The notes under the pieces: generated by a model | What the model saw: only the letters and a program-made list of their open reading frames with translations | Database searches by the model: none | Told to the model about the DNA's origin: nothing | Program-made: the position numbers and the translations under genes | In this document: one piece after another, positions 46,790-58,114 of the stretch | How the letters are laid out: each line of letters starts with the position of its first letter | Position numbering within the stretch: the stretch's first letter is position 1 | Assembly (NCBI GenBank): GCA_014058105.1 | Contig: JACGCM010002535.1 | Location: 2,046,001-2,110,000, forward strand | Length of the DNA: 64,000 nucleotides | Reading direction: 5' to 3' | Source of the DNA: Kingdonia uniflora | Taxonomy: Eukaryota > Streptophyta > Magnoliopsida > Ranunculales > Circaeasteraceae

Positions 46790-48075
46790 GTATTGATCGT
46801 ATTTTTGTATGCATAATCAATACTGAGGGCAATAAAGGGGGAGAAGATGATTGACGGAAGACTTTCTTAGTTCATCTTGGTATGGATAACAAATTTGAAG
46901 GTCCACTTCTAACAGATTTGAAAGAGCGTCGACAGCTGATAGACAGTTTAAAGCGCTACAGTAATCAAAACAATACTTTATACCGCTGTTCAGTCACGGG
47001 GCCTTACCTCAAATGCCTCTTTAAACAGAAAGCAGCCGAGATGCTCCGTGATCAACATGAAGGGCCTTGTACTACCAAGCCGCAGGTCGATCACTGGCAA
47101 AAGAGCCATTATACAAGGAGAATTTTGGCCCAGCATGCGCAAGTATGAAGAAGAGTAGTCACGGAAATGTAACGCATTTCAATGACATGGCCAGATTATT
47201 TGTGCCCCTGCGCTTGAACTCTATGCAAACAAGGTGTTTTGGCCATTCAAACAATGGGTACTCAATCTTATAGGTAAATTTCCTAATTCTCTTGGTAACC
47301 ACCACCACCTACTCATAGCTACCGATTATTTTACAAAATAGGTAGAAATAGTTCCACTCTGCTGAACTAGAGAAGAAGAGGTCATCTCTTTTATTTGGGA
47401 ACACATCATCACTCAATTTGGGTGCCCCAACCAAATTTGTATCGATAATGGGCCCCAATTTGTTGGAGAAAAAGTTGCAGCTTTCCTCAATCAGTACAAC
47501 ATAATCCACTCACCATCCAATCCCTACTATCTTCAAGGCAATGGCCAAACTGAAATTACAATAAAAACAATCGTGGATGGGCTCAAGAAAAGGCTACACT
47601 CTAAATAAAAGGAAATTGGGTTTGGGAACTTCCTTATGTCTTATGGGCATATCGTACCACTCCATTCCTCCTTGCCTATGGCACCGAGGCTGTCATTCCA
47701 TCTGAATACCATCATCCAGTCAAAGATTACGAGCTCACTGACAATGAAAATGATTTTGAATTGTCTTCCAATCTCAATTGGATCGATAAGATAAGGGAAC
47801 ACGCCATCGCTAACCTAGGTTGATATCACCGCATGTTGGCCAGTTCGTACAACAAACGAGTCAGAAGTCGTATCTTTCATATCTATGATTTCGTCCTCAG
47901 AGAAATACCTCAACACTGAAAAGAACCTCATACTGAGAAACTAGAAAATAATTGGGAGGGTCCATTCCTTATCACAAGTCTATTAGGCCTGGGATCATAT
48001 TACCTCATGACAGAAGAGGGAATCCACATTTCAAGTCCATGGAATGCTAGGCAACTAAAACGGCACTATCATTAA
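46790..48075 (+). pseudogene. Integrase of E5
   Basis: Unlike E3 it keeps the core. Zinc module pieces HEGPC and GRSLAKRALYKGEFWPSM lie near 47060-47130, the first catalytic Asp is in ATDYFTK (47321), the second in CIDNGPQF (47436) and the Glu in NGQTEITIKTIVDGLKK (47541). The C-terminus includes SYNKRVRS-type sequence near 47850 and a final YYLMTEEG-like stretch near 48000. There are many frame changes, so it is inactive. Confidence 0.87.
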
Positions 48076-48260
48076 GTCCCTCACTACTCCATTTACTTTC
48101 ACGCTTTTTCCATTCCAAAAGTAAGATTTTTATCTTCATCCAATATATATCCTTTTCTATTCAGTGAAACTTACAATTTTTTCTCCCATACATCTCTCTA
48201 CTTCGTAGGCATTACATAGATTAAAACATAGATAATACTAACTTTTAATCGACCTATGTA

Positions 48261-49195
48261 CCAGTTCGATCAAGGATAACACTTGGTTGGGCTGACTCTA
48301 CTAAATATATATGATTAAAACTAAGGTAATACTTGTTTTACATTAAAGACTCTACCATACATAAGAAAAAGCAAAGGTAAAACTAGCTTTCATCTACCTC
48401 AATATGGCTGCGACATAATACCAGTTCGATCAAGGATAACACTTGGTTGGGCTGACTCTGCTAAATCTCAGTGATTAAAACTAAGGTAATACTTGTTTTA
48501 CATTAAAGACTCTACCAAACAAAAGATAAAGAAAAGGTAAAACTAGCTTTTATCAACCTCAATATGGCTGCGACATCATACCAGTTCGATCAAGAATAAT
48601 ATTGGTTGGGCTGACTCTACCAAATCTCTTCTATTAAAACTAAGGTAATACTTGTTTTACATCAAAGACTCTACCTGACATAAGATAAAACAAAGGTAAA
48701 ACATGCTTTCATCTACCTCAATATCGCTGCGATATCATACCAGTTCGATCAAGGATGACACTTGGTTGGGCTAACTCTTCAAAATTTCTTCGATTAAAAC
48801 TAAGGTAATACTTGTTTTAAATTAAAGACTCTACTATACATAATTTAAAGAAAAGGTAATGCTAGCTTTCATCTACCTCAATATGGCTGCGACATCATAC
48901 CAGTTCGATCAAGGATAACACGTGGTTGGGCTGACTCTACTAAATCTCTACGATTAAAGCTAAGGTAATACTTGTTTTACATCAAAGACTCTACCAAACA
49001 TAAGATAAAGCAAAGGTAAAACTAGCTTTCATCTACCTCAATATTGCTGCGACATCATACCAGTTCGATCAAGGATAATACTTGGCTGGGCTGACTCTAC
49101 TAAATCTCTACGATTAAAGATAAGGTAGCACTTATTTTATATCAAAAACTCTAATAGACTTAAGATAAAGCAAAGGTAATACTAGCTTTCATCTC
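48261..49195. repeat. E5 tandem repeats, 160 bp, six copies
   Basis: CCAGTTCGATCAAGGATAAC begins at 48261, 48421, 48581, 48740, 48900 and 49060, spacing 159-160 bases. Units also carry TTGGTTGGGCTGACTCTAC and CTACCTCAATATGGCTGCGA. Copies are very similar to one another, more so than the E1 units. They lie between integrase and antisense gene, as in E1-E3, but the sequence is different from both other arrays. Confidence 0.95.
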
Positions 49196-49307
49196 TCAAC
49201 TTGTTCACAACAAGTACTATTTATTTTAGGTCATATATACAACCTCTACAATGGATCCTTTTTTGATTTTGGGATGCCAGCAACGCTTTCCCAAGAAGTA
49301 GGAGGTC

Positions 49308-52300
49308 AGTCAGCCATAAATTCATGAGCTCCCCCTGCAATAGGAGGTCGATTAGCCATAAATTCTAAAGCTCGAGCAGTTATAATATTCCAACCAGGCT
49401 CTATCAATTCAGCTGGTCGAGGGCTTAGATCCGTTTCCATGGACTGTATACAATTTCCTCGATCTACATCAGCTCTGGAAATAAATCCCCTGTCTACCAA
49501 GATGTTGAATAAGGTATCTCTTTCTTACTCAATACATCTTACCACCTCTACAAAATAGGTAATAACTGCCCTCAAAAATTTTGAGTGTGTGCCTCGGTTA
49601 TAACCGACGTAGAGAAATTTTCTCTAGCCTTCTGAAGGAGTTCTTCTGATCTCGCATACCACTCTTTTAGCCATATTATTTCTCTATCTACCAAATATGT
49701 GAAAGCAATATTCTCTTCCAATTTTTTGTTGGCTTTTGCTGATTCAGCTCGATTAATTGCTTCCAAATCATCCACCTGAGCACGTAGTGCCTTATCACCT
49801 TGTTAAGTTCTTGCACATCTCGAATCTTCTGTAACATGTCATTTTTCTACTGCATCAAAATATCCTTACCTCTGATAGTCCGCTCTAACCCTTATTCCCT
49901 GGAAAGAGTAGCATCTGATATACGTTTGCACTCCCTTAACTTTTCAATTCCTTTTGGCACATGACCTTGAGTTCGAGCCACATCTCCTTCTAGCTCTCTT
50001 ATTTGACCTGATAGACTGACAACATCTTCTTGCAAAAGGGAGACCTTGGTATCATTTTTATTCTTCCTCGAGCGCTCTCGGGCCTCGGAGTGTCTAGCAC
50101 GAAAATTAGCCTATGCCTATTTAGACTTCAATTGCGCCACTCTTTCGTTCAACTCATCACACTTACGCTGCACAGTCCAAAATTCAAAATATTTAGTAGG
50201 TAAAGCTGTAGTCAGTTGATCAACTGCAACATCAGACGCAGATAGATCGCCTCGAGTTCTCTTCTGCATCATTATCATTATCAACCAATATATTCTTCAA
50301 TCTCTCCAGCTCGCTCCTGCTAATCGCTAGATCAGCTCGAGTTTGTCATGAACAAATAATTTTTTAAACCGGCCATCAACCTATTTAAACTTTCCTTCGA
50401 TCTTTCTAGTAATTGTATATGGTAACGGGCCATGTCAGCCTCCCTACTCTTTACCATCAACGCATCATTTTGGCTTCTGAGTTTTATTGCATGTTCTTTA
50501 AACTCAGTAAATTTTTTTTGCCATTTCTCAATTTTGACATCCTTCTCCTCGATATTCCGGGCTGGGTCGATAGCTGTCTGTATTGCCTTAATAAACTTTA
50601 AGTGGACCTTTACAAGTTGACCTCTGTCTTCATTTGCTTCCCTCATTCAATCAAACTCCTCTGCAAATTCTTGGTTAAATTGGCGAGCATCATATTAAGT
50701 TCGATTCCGAGCTAGGTCGAGCTGACTACAATTTGACCTGCACATTACAGATACATTACATCAAGTTCAATTCAGAATACTCATTCACCACATCTTACTA
50801 ATTTCTAACAAGATATATATTTTTGACATCTACCGTGAAAGACTACTTCTAAACTTATGGTAGATGTACAATCTCAGATGGAAGCTCCATAACATATACT
50901 TCCAAGCCTAAGGTACACAATCTCTATATTTTGAATTTGTCATTACTTTGATATTTCCTGTTTGACATTTCAGTGCCATTGCCCCTAAGTTGATAATAGG
51001 TTTTTTCTCCATCTCTACACTCTATTTATTACTTTGTAGCTCTTTACTAATGAAGCATACAAATCATATATTTCTTGCTCTATTCCAACCTGCATCTCTG
51101 CTTGCGAAGACAACAGGGACGCTGAGGCGTCTCTCTCCTTAGCAAGCTCAACCTCTAAATCTTTTATTCTGAGGCGTATGTCCTTAAGTTCCTACAGTAA
51201 GGTTTACAAAAGTGACTTAGCCTACAGAATTCAATCCGAAAATATAATTTATATCCAATCAGTTTACAAAAATTCCCAAATATTCATACAATCATAAAAC
51301 TGCCATACTACTATACCTTCTCATTTTTACCTTCAGGACGCTCATTGTCATCCCCTTGGTTGTTTCTCACCGTCTGAGGAGACGTACCATCAAACTCATC
51401 CGCAACGCCAATAACAACATCTTCAATCTCTTCATCTTTCTCTTCCTCCACATAGGTATCGGTCCTAATGGAATCCACCTCATCTTCAGAATATCCCTTT
51501 GGCATAAGGTGGCGCCCGAGTCTGCCACGCTCAGCTACCACCACCTCCAAGTTCGTTCTCACTTCTGCATGTAGATTATTAATCTCAACCACTTGCGAAG
51601 CCTTTAAAGCCTCTACCCATTTTCCCTCCATGAGCAAATCAATTTTCAATCGAGCTACGTTCCTTTTGAGCTCGGCCTTCTTCCTCTTTAGCTTAACTCT
51701 CTCCTCCTTGGCCCCAAGGCATATTCCCTTCATCAGATGTGTAGCATGCAAAAAGAAAACAAAATTAATCTTATTGATTAGCTGGAATCATAATACAAAT
51801 TCAACATAATACACATTCGAACATATGAACCTACCATTTTTTCATCTCCTCCTCCACGTAGAGAGCAACCAACTTGGCTTTTTCCTCTACCTCTTTCAAA
51901 TCGTCTTCCACAATAGGTCTATCCGCTACGACCTTCATCCCTGACATCTCAAAAGGTTTAACCCTTCTCTTTATCACGGCCTCACCACTTCCCGTGGGTT
52001 TAGAGGTCAAAGGATGCATCAGCATTTAGTTCTTGGGAAACGTTTGAGCTAATTTGCTCAACGTAGTAAACTCAGGTAACCCTGTGTAGTCCACTCCAGG
52101 GGGCTTAGACGAGTTGACTTGCCTTTCCTCATCGGTTCTCTTCTTCATACTGCCGTCAGTACTCGTCATTAGTCTTCTCGACTGAGATTTTTGAACTTTT
52201 TCAACTTGGCTGCTGACACGCTTCTTCCTGCTAATGCCAAGTTCTAATATAGCCTCGAGTTCTGTCTCTTCCTGAGCAACTGTATCCATCAACAACTTTT

Positions 52301-53650
52301 TCCTTGCCACCTGAGATTTGGGAGATTTCATTCATAAGACATTATCATCAGTAGATAATCAAACAATTTCGACTATTAATCTCATACATTATAGATTGTT
52401 ATACTTACTTTGTTTTACAGTTCTAAACAGAAGTTTCATGGGTTCTTCATTATCTCCCTAAAGGCAGTCACCCTTCACCCATGTCACATTATCATTCCAT
52501 GGTCGACCTGCTGAGTTCAAATCGAAGAAGCGAGGCCGAATCGAGCTCGCACAGAAATATGTCTCTCCACTTGCAAAATAGATTTTTACCCCATAAAACT
52601 GCAAAACGTCATCAGAGGATATCCTCTTCTTTCTCCCATCTCCTTCCCATCGTGAATTCAGAGATTCACAAACACTTATCACCTCTCACATGTTCCCATT
52701 CATCTGAACAGGACATGCCCCGATAAGGTTCATAATCTCTTTCTCAAGATTGTAATGGGGAAGACTCAACCCAAACTCCATCAGAGACAGGTAATATAAA
52801 AAAACCCCTCTGACAGTTAACTCTGAACATTTCCATTGAAATACTTCAGAAAGATCGATTTATCTATACCCCTATCCCTTTTCTCCTTTGCAAAATCGAC
52901 CAATAAATAAAAATATTTCTCCCCCATCGCTACAGTGCAGCCCCTAAATTGTCTACCGGCATGCTCTATACAGTTGCCCCATCTACCTCCTACTGAAGCC
53001 TTGACTTTACAGAACTCTTTGAATACATCCGAGTGTGGAGGATAGGACACTAATCTTCCAGGAAAATCTGGAAATTGATCAACACATGCTTTTTCCTCCC
53101 TTTCTAACATTTTAATCTCAGACTCAACCGACCAGCCAGAGGTCGATGCCTTACTTACAGGGGAACTCACAATATCGACTACAGAAAAGGATTTATTCCT
53201 GCACAAACACTCCTCACGATCGACCTACAAACAGGTCTAGGTATCTACCATTATTTTTTAAATATACGTTCAACACATACAAAAATCTTTTGTATATCAT
53301 ATATCAAGCAAGTTTTCATAAATAACTTTAAATAGTTAATTGTTACTTTACCTAATAATAAAACATGATCTTCAAACATACATATATGCATCACAAATCT
53401 TCTACTAACCTTCTACGTCGGAATACGAATCAGAAGTAGTGCCAAATCCTTCCCTTACGACGCTGCTGCACAACCACCATCGTGACTCGGTTTCAACGAC
53501 TCTCTTATACTTTGACTGATAATCTCGGTCAATTAAATCTCTACGAGTTTCTGTGCAATTTTTGCTTTTCTTCTTCTTTCCTCTCTCACTGCTCTTCAAG
53601 CTTTCAGAAGTTGAGAAACGTTTGATTGACGAAGATGAAGTAGTATTTAT
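49308..53650 (-). pseudogene. E5 antisense gene, Transposase_28-like domain plus coiled coil, six exons
   Basis: Inferred exons: 1 ends 53410 (SYSDVEG before GT), 2 53224-52409, 3 52310-51835, 4 about 51760-51317, 5 51191-51090, 6 50737-49308. Exon 2 contains VFKEFCKVKASVGG, EKYFYLLVDFAKEKRDRG and GRPWNDNVTWVKGDC. Exon 3 has VARKKLLMDTVAQEETELE. Exon 4 has RGRLGRHLMPKGYSEDEV and an acidic tail. Exon 5 is 102 bp (LRIKDLEVELAKERDASAS), exactly as long as in E8. Exon 6 is long coiled coil, then VDRGFISRADVDRGN and a C-terminus similar to E1. Defects: frameshift near 52815, stop in exon 2 and stops in exon 6. Confidence 0.77.
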
Positions 53651-53651
53651 A
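53644..53651 (-). promoter_or_regulatory. TATA box of the E5 antisense gene
   Basis: The minus strand reads AAATATAAATAC, before exon 1. A second candidate (GCTATAAATAGAAG) lies near 53950. Confidence 0.5.
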
Positions 53652-54141
53652 TTTTCTCTCTCTAACTACTAGAAGTTATTGAGCCTTGCACGAGCCGTCC
53701 TCAATTTTGCAACCGAGACATCCCCTCTACTATCCATGTCAGATGTCTTGCACCTTTTCGGTAAAAACATTTTCCCATCATTGCCCTTTGCTTTAAATTT
53801 TAATCTATTTTTATCTCACTTTTCCAAACCTCCCTCAAGCCTCACCACACTCATGATAACTCATGCTTACGCGCAATCGGGTTTTCACAACTTTTAGTTA
53901 AGGGACAAAATCAGAAGCTCCCTATTTTTCTATACTTGCATCTTCTATTTATAGCAATAATGACATCATTTTTGAAGCTCTCATAACAAAATTTCAAATA
54001 TTTTCATATTCATTTTTAACAATAGTCACAAACAGCATTCACAAATATAGATGATCAATTCAACAACAATTTTTATCAAATTATTCAAACTCATACAGTT
54101 ACACACATTCTGTCACCCCTATTTACATTCGCTTCATCACC

Positions 54142-54495
54142 TTACATATAATTGCATCTAAAATTTCCTTGATGTCCCGGGCAACCACATCTAATTAGAT
54201 ATCCTCCAGTTATCCTCACATCTTCCAATTTGATCTCCTCTATAATAAGTAATCTCACAAAACATTTTCGAGCTGCAGGATTCACAATAATCTCTTGAAT
54301 CATCTCTTTATAAAAACGACTTTCATATTCACGTTCCCTCCCAATCCAATCTAAACCTTCCCGTTGAACCTCCCTCACTGGTAGCTCAACATCATAATCC
54401 AGCAATCTAAAAATTTGCTACCGCACTTCAGTCATCCTCATCGACAACCGCCCTTCAGCGGCATATCGAATTCTCTCAGATCGAGTCCACACCAT
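54142..54495 (-). pseudogene. E5 small antisense ORF with one stop
   Basis: The ATG at 54495 starts MVWTRSERIRYAAEG, matching MVKTRSQR of E1. A TAG interrupts VR-stop-QIFRLLDYDVEL, where E1 reads IREAIF..QGYDAVL. The rest is open for 87 codons (REREYESRFYKEMIQEI, FVRLLIIEEIKLEDVRI) and ends CGCPGHQGNFRC. I chose the upstream ATG because of the E1 match and because a TATA box lies 42 bases before it. It belongs to the same unnamed family as the E1, E2, E3 and E4 small ORFs. Confidence 0.65.
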
Positions 54496-54536
54496 TCATA
54501 TTTCCTTTCCCAAACTTCGAATTCTTTTCCCCCTTT

Positions 54537-54544
54537 TTTATATA
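54537..54544 (-). promoter_or_regulatory. TATA box of the E5 small ORF
   Basis: The minus strand reads AATATATAAAAAAGG, 42 bases before the ATG at 54495. Confidence 0.55.
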
Positions 54545-55285
54545 TTTTTGTTACCAATTCCCCGAAAGTCATGATATTATCCTATTATCTGGTAAACAGA
54601 AGCCCCAATATCTTGAGATAAATTATTTGAACATATCTCTTCCTAACGAACTCAGTTATTTCATACCATTCCAGATCGAGGTTATTCTTTCCAAGTCTAA
54701 TATTCTAGAACGACTTCTGCAGGATTAATTCTTTATTCTGAACCTTTTATAATTTCTTTCACCCCCACATTTCAAGCTCACAGATCGAATAATATTTGCC
54801 AGTTAACACACATTTTCACAGATAAATTTTTAGCAACTCGATTATTACAAATATTTTACTATCTGCCCTCATGTATTTCATTTCATGTAATATTCGAAAG
54901 TCTTCGGATCATACAGCTCGATTTCTAGAGTTATTCTATTTTATAACAACACAGTGTTTGGATAATAAATTTTATTCATCTCGAAATAAATTACAAGTGC
55001 TTTTACAGATAATAAGTCTTTCAAGTACTCAATAACAGGTACTTTACAAATAATAGGTCTTTCAAGTACTCAACATCAGGTTCTTTTTAGTTACATATTT
55101 TTGAAGTACTTTTACTGCTAACAAGTCTTTCAGACACTCCAAAGCGTCAAATCTTTAGTAAATTCAACTTTAGTGATCTTTCACCCAGATGCAAAGTAGA
55201 TATTGGAAAAAATGAGTATACTACTTCCCATAAGTTTGGTCAAAATCTTGTCGAACTATAAATGGAAACTATAAAAGTAAGAGAC
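54545..55285. other. E5 region before the lost 3' LTR
   Basis: AT-rich noncoding DNA with a short imperfect repeat of AATAAGTCTTTCAAGTACTC (about 55008, again near 55050). No ORF. It corresponds to E1 12103-13310. No polypurine tract or LTR is reached. Confidence 0.45.
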
Positions 55286-55860
55286 TCAATGCTTGAACCA
55301 ACTCTTCAAACTGAAGGTCTTCTGAGCGCAAAGTGGCGATGGAATAGGAACATGAGTCAAATTTTCACCCGGATGCACAATTTTTAGAATTTTCTCATTG
55401 GAAATGCACTCATTACAGTCATCTAAATCTCGTAACAGTATGAGATCTACCAACGTTCCTTCAATATTTTGTCCCATTTGAATCGAGCTTCAAGTCATCT
55501 ATTGTAAATAACATATACGAGATCATTAAACTTGGTAGAGAACAACTTGTCCCTATTCACCGTATGTAGCTGAAAAATCTAAAATAATAGTTAATTTTTT
55601 AATCTTGAGGCTACAAATAAAGTTATAAACTTACCTGATGGAAAGTGCTTCAATTCCTTTCACATGAAAAGCGTACAAGTTAGGCTTAGAACTCGGATCG
55701 TAAACTTCTGCAACTCTGGAATGTCACTCCCAAAATTTATCCACCACACAGCTACAGTTGAGAGGCTTAAATTAGGATGCATCCTAATACAAGCTGTCTG
55801 ACAATTTTGTGATTTTCATCCTTATCTCGGACTAGCCTATTAATCGATCAGAATAATATT
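55286..55860 (-). pseudogene. hAT transposase C-terminal remnant, copy 2
   Basis: Same structure as copy 1: first exon upstream of 55635, a 65-bp intron (55634-55570) with GT and AG ends, then LHTVNRDKLFSTKFNDL. The shared part starts at about 55350; to the left the tail differs from copy 1. Stops interrupt it. Confidence 0.8.
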
Positions 55861-56628
55861 TTCTTCAAATCTAAGTTTCCCCCAATTTGTGCTTGCTCTT
55901 AAGAAAAATAAAAATTGACGTTTAAGTAATATGCCGTTGAATGTAATGGCTGGTGGAATTGCTCAACCCATCTCTTATCTATAATCTCCCACAATTTAAT
56001 ATAAGCTCATTCACCATCGTCTCCCAAATTCATCTTTACACTACCCAAATTTTACTAAATTACCACGGTAATGGTTAGCGATAATAGTCATTTTGCCATG
56101 AAAAAAGTCTGTAGTGGATTTCTGCAGTAAAAAATGCGTGGCAATATTTTTTACCATAGAGTTTTTCTGTCGTTATCCTATTTATGCCGATACAGAGTTA
56201 ATCCGTGATAATTTTTTTACAATGGATATAATCTGTGGTATAATATGATATGTACCACTATTTTAGTCCTTAGTTGCACAGATTTTTTTTGTCGTTATCT
56301 CATTTATGCTTATGCGGAATAAATCCGTGAGAAATTGCTTATTACGGATATAATAAATGGTATAATATGATGTATACCACTATTGCAGTCCGTAGTTAAT
56401 ATTATTGCCACGGCCTAAGATTATGGTGATTTAATTTTTATTTGTTTTTTAAAAAAATCAAAAAAATAACAAAAACTTATATCACACAATTCAGAAGAGC
56501 AAGTTGTACCTGTTGTATACATCATATAACATATAAACAAAAATACACAATTTAAAATAACTTGTTTTATTTATAAATATTAGCCAAAAAAATTCCAGCA
56601 CACTAGATACATATATATAAGAGATAAC
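55861..56628. repeat. Second copy of the hAT-flank noncoding DNA
   Basis: Colinear with 33991-34763, including the doubled CATTTATGC unit and the GGTATAATATGATATGTACC-like inverted repeats. It ends at the LTR start, as in copy 1. Confidence 0.8.
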
Positions 56629-56773
56629 TGTAGGGGCCTACCCCTGGATCTTACCTAAATCGAGTTGTCTTCAGTTCAAACTACCTCTATTTCAGACCCA
56701 CGCATCCTCCACATGGCTTCTCCTGTCAACGATGTCACCTACACGATGAATTGATAAAAATGTGGGTCGAGCT
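56629..56773 (+). repeat. Start of an E4-family LTR, cut by E6
   Basis: TGTAGGGGCCTACCCCTGGA matches the E4 LTR start at 34764 and continues colinearly to GTGGGTCGAGCTT, where E6 begins. It keeps the TG that the first copy has lost. Confidence 0.85.
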
Positions 56774-57008
56774 TGTCACCACCCCACTCTACGAGCACCA
56801 ATATTGTCCCCACTTTACCACTATGGATCTCTAGTAGTGTGGGATTTTAATCCTAAGAAAAAGCTTCGTTAAAATGTAGAGTGAAATCTTAACTTAAGGA
56901 CCATACACCTGGCAGGATCTTAAGCGATGCAGGACTAAACCATTGGTGCTACCATCACCCCTAATGGACTAGGCGCCTTTCCAATACCCGCTCAGCCTGG
57001 GTGTTACT
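56774..57008 (-). repeat. E6 LTR, left copy
   Basis: On + it reads TGTCACCACCCCACTC to CTGGGTGTTACT; about 235 bp. A leader with a decayed primer-binding site (GCTCTGAATGCCA, near 57040) and the first ~35 bases of a further LTR (57056-57090) follow, then pol sequence. Confidence 0.8.
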
Positions 57009-57089
57009 GTCCCCTCACTTTTAAAATTAAACCATCCCAGCTCTGAATGCCATTTAATCACGACCCCAGTCTATGAGCATCGATATTAT

Positions 57090-57527
57090 CTGAATAACAA
57101 TCTTAGGAATATCCCCATCCTTGACTCTAAGTTGGTGATAACCAGACCTTTGATCAATCTTAGAGAAATACTGGGCTCCCCACAACTGGGCAAACAGGCC
57201 ATCTATCCCAGGCATTGGATACCTATTCTTGATTGTTACCTTATACAACTGTCGATAATTAATACACAACCGCATCGAACTATCCTTCTTCACAAAAAGT
57301 ACAGGCGCACCCCAAGGCGAAATACTTGGACGAATACCCTGTTGTGATAAATCCTTAACCTGGTCCTTAAGCTCTTTCAGCTCAACAGGAGCCATACAAT
57401 GCACTGCATGAGAAATTGGTTCCGTCCCAGGCACTAAGTCTATACCAAAGTCAACATCTCCCCTCGGCGGTAATCCTGACATCTCAACCGGCTCAGTCCA
57501 GAGAAATGTTAATATTGAACAAAGCAA
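57090..57527 (-). pseudogene. Start of E6 reverse transcriptase
   Basis: The minus strand carries [60 protein letters not shown] and [18 protein letters not shown]. These are the fingers and first palm motifs of a chromovirus RT, the first catalytic Asp being in FSKID. The frame then ends near 57090 at the LTR junction, so the YVDD box and all later pol domains are gone. Confidence 0.9.
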
Positions 57528-57557
57528 ATCAGTAATAGTTAAACCCTTAAACTAAAA

Positions 57558-57908
57558 TTATTCCTGGTCTGGTCTATAGAATGTAACTGATCGTTCAAAA
57601 TAATCAACTCTGGCATGGTGGGTAGACAACCAATCCATACCGAGGATTACGTCAAACTTTTCAATAGGAAAAATGATCAAATCCACAGATAAAAACAAAT
57701 TACAAATGACAATGGGACAATCTCTACAAACGTGGTTAAGCGAGGCTGAACTACCCAAAGGAGTAGTCACACTCAACTGAGTCTCTAAAGTATAAGGCTC
57801 TAAACCCAAGGAACACATGCAGATGTAAGAAATAAAAGAATATGATGCATCAGTATCAAATAAGACTTTAAGAGGAGTATGGAATACTAATAAAGTACCT
57901 TCCATCAC
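57558..57908 (-). pseudogene. E6 aspartic protease
   Basis: 116-codon open frame with PLKVLFDTDASYSFIS, where the usual D-T-G-A is D-T-D-A, and FDVILGMDWLSTHHARVD, the second conserved motif of Ty3/gypsy proteases. Gly to Asp at the active site would likely inactivate it. It lies between gag and RT as expected. Confidence 0.87.
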
Positions 57909-58114
57909 CGCTTTGTCTACACTCTAATCACGCTGGACTACAAACACTCTACCCTGAGCCTGAGCCTGTCCTTATTGTTGCTGAGTCTGTCGCAGACCCT
58001 ACTGACCCTACTAACGTGGAGTATGGCCTTGGTAACGTTGAATCTGACCTTGCGGATGATGTCCTTGACCATACTCATAAGATCGTTACCGAAACTGCTG
58101 CCCCTCCTTCAACG

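Larger units (their letters stand above)
44535..55285 (+). mobile_element. E5: Tat-type retrotransposon lacking both LTRs
   Basis: Begins inside gag at the CACTA-type border and continues through RT, two RNase H domains, integrase, six 160-bp repeats, the long-type antisense gene and the small antisense ORF. It ends in noncoding sequence that meets hAT DNA near 55286, before any polypurine tract or LTR. It is the same subfamily as E1 and E4 by its antisense gene. Gag is joined directly to RT, so the protease is deleted. Confidence 0.85.
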
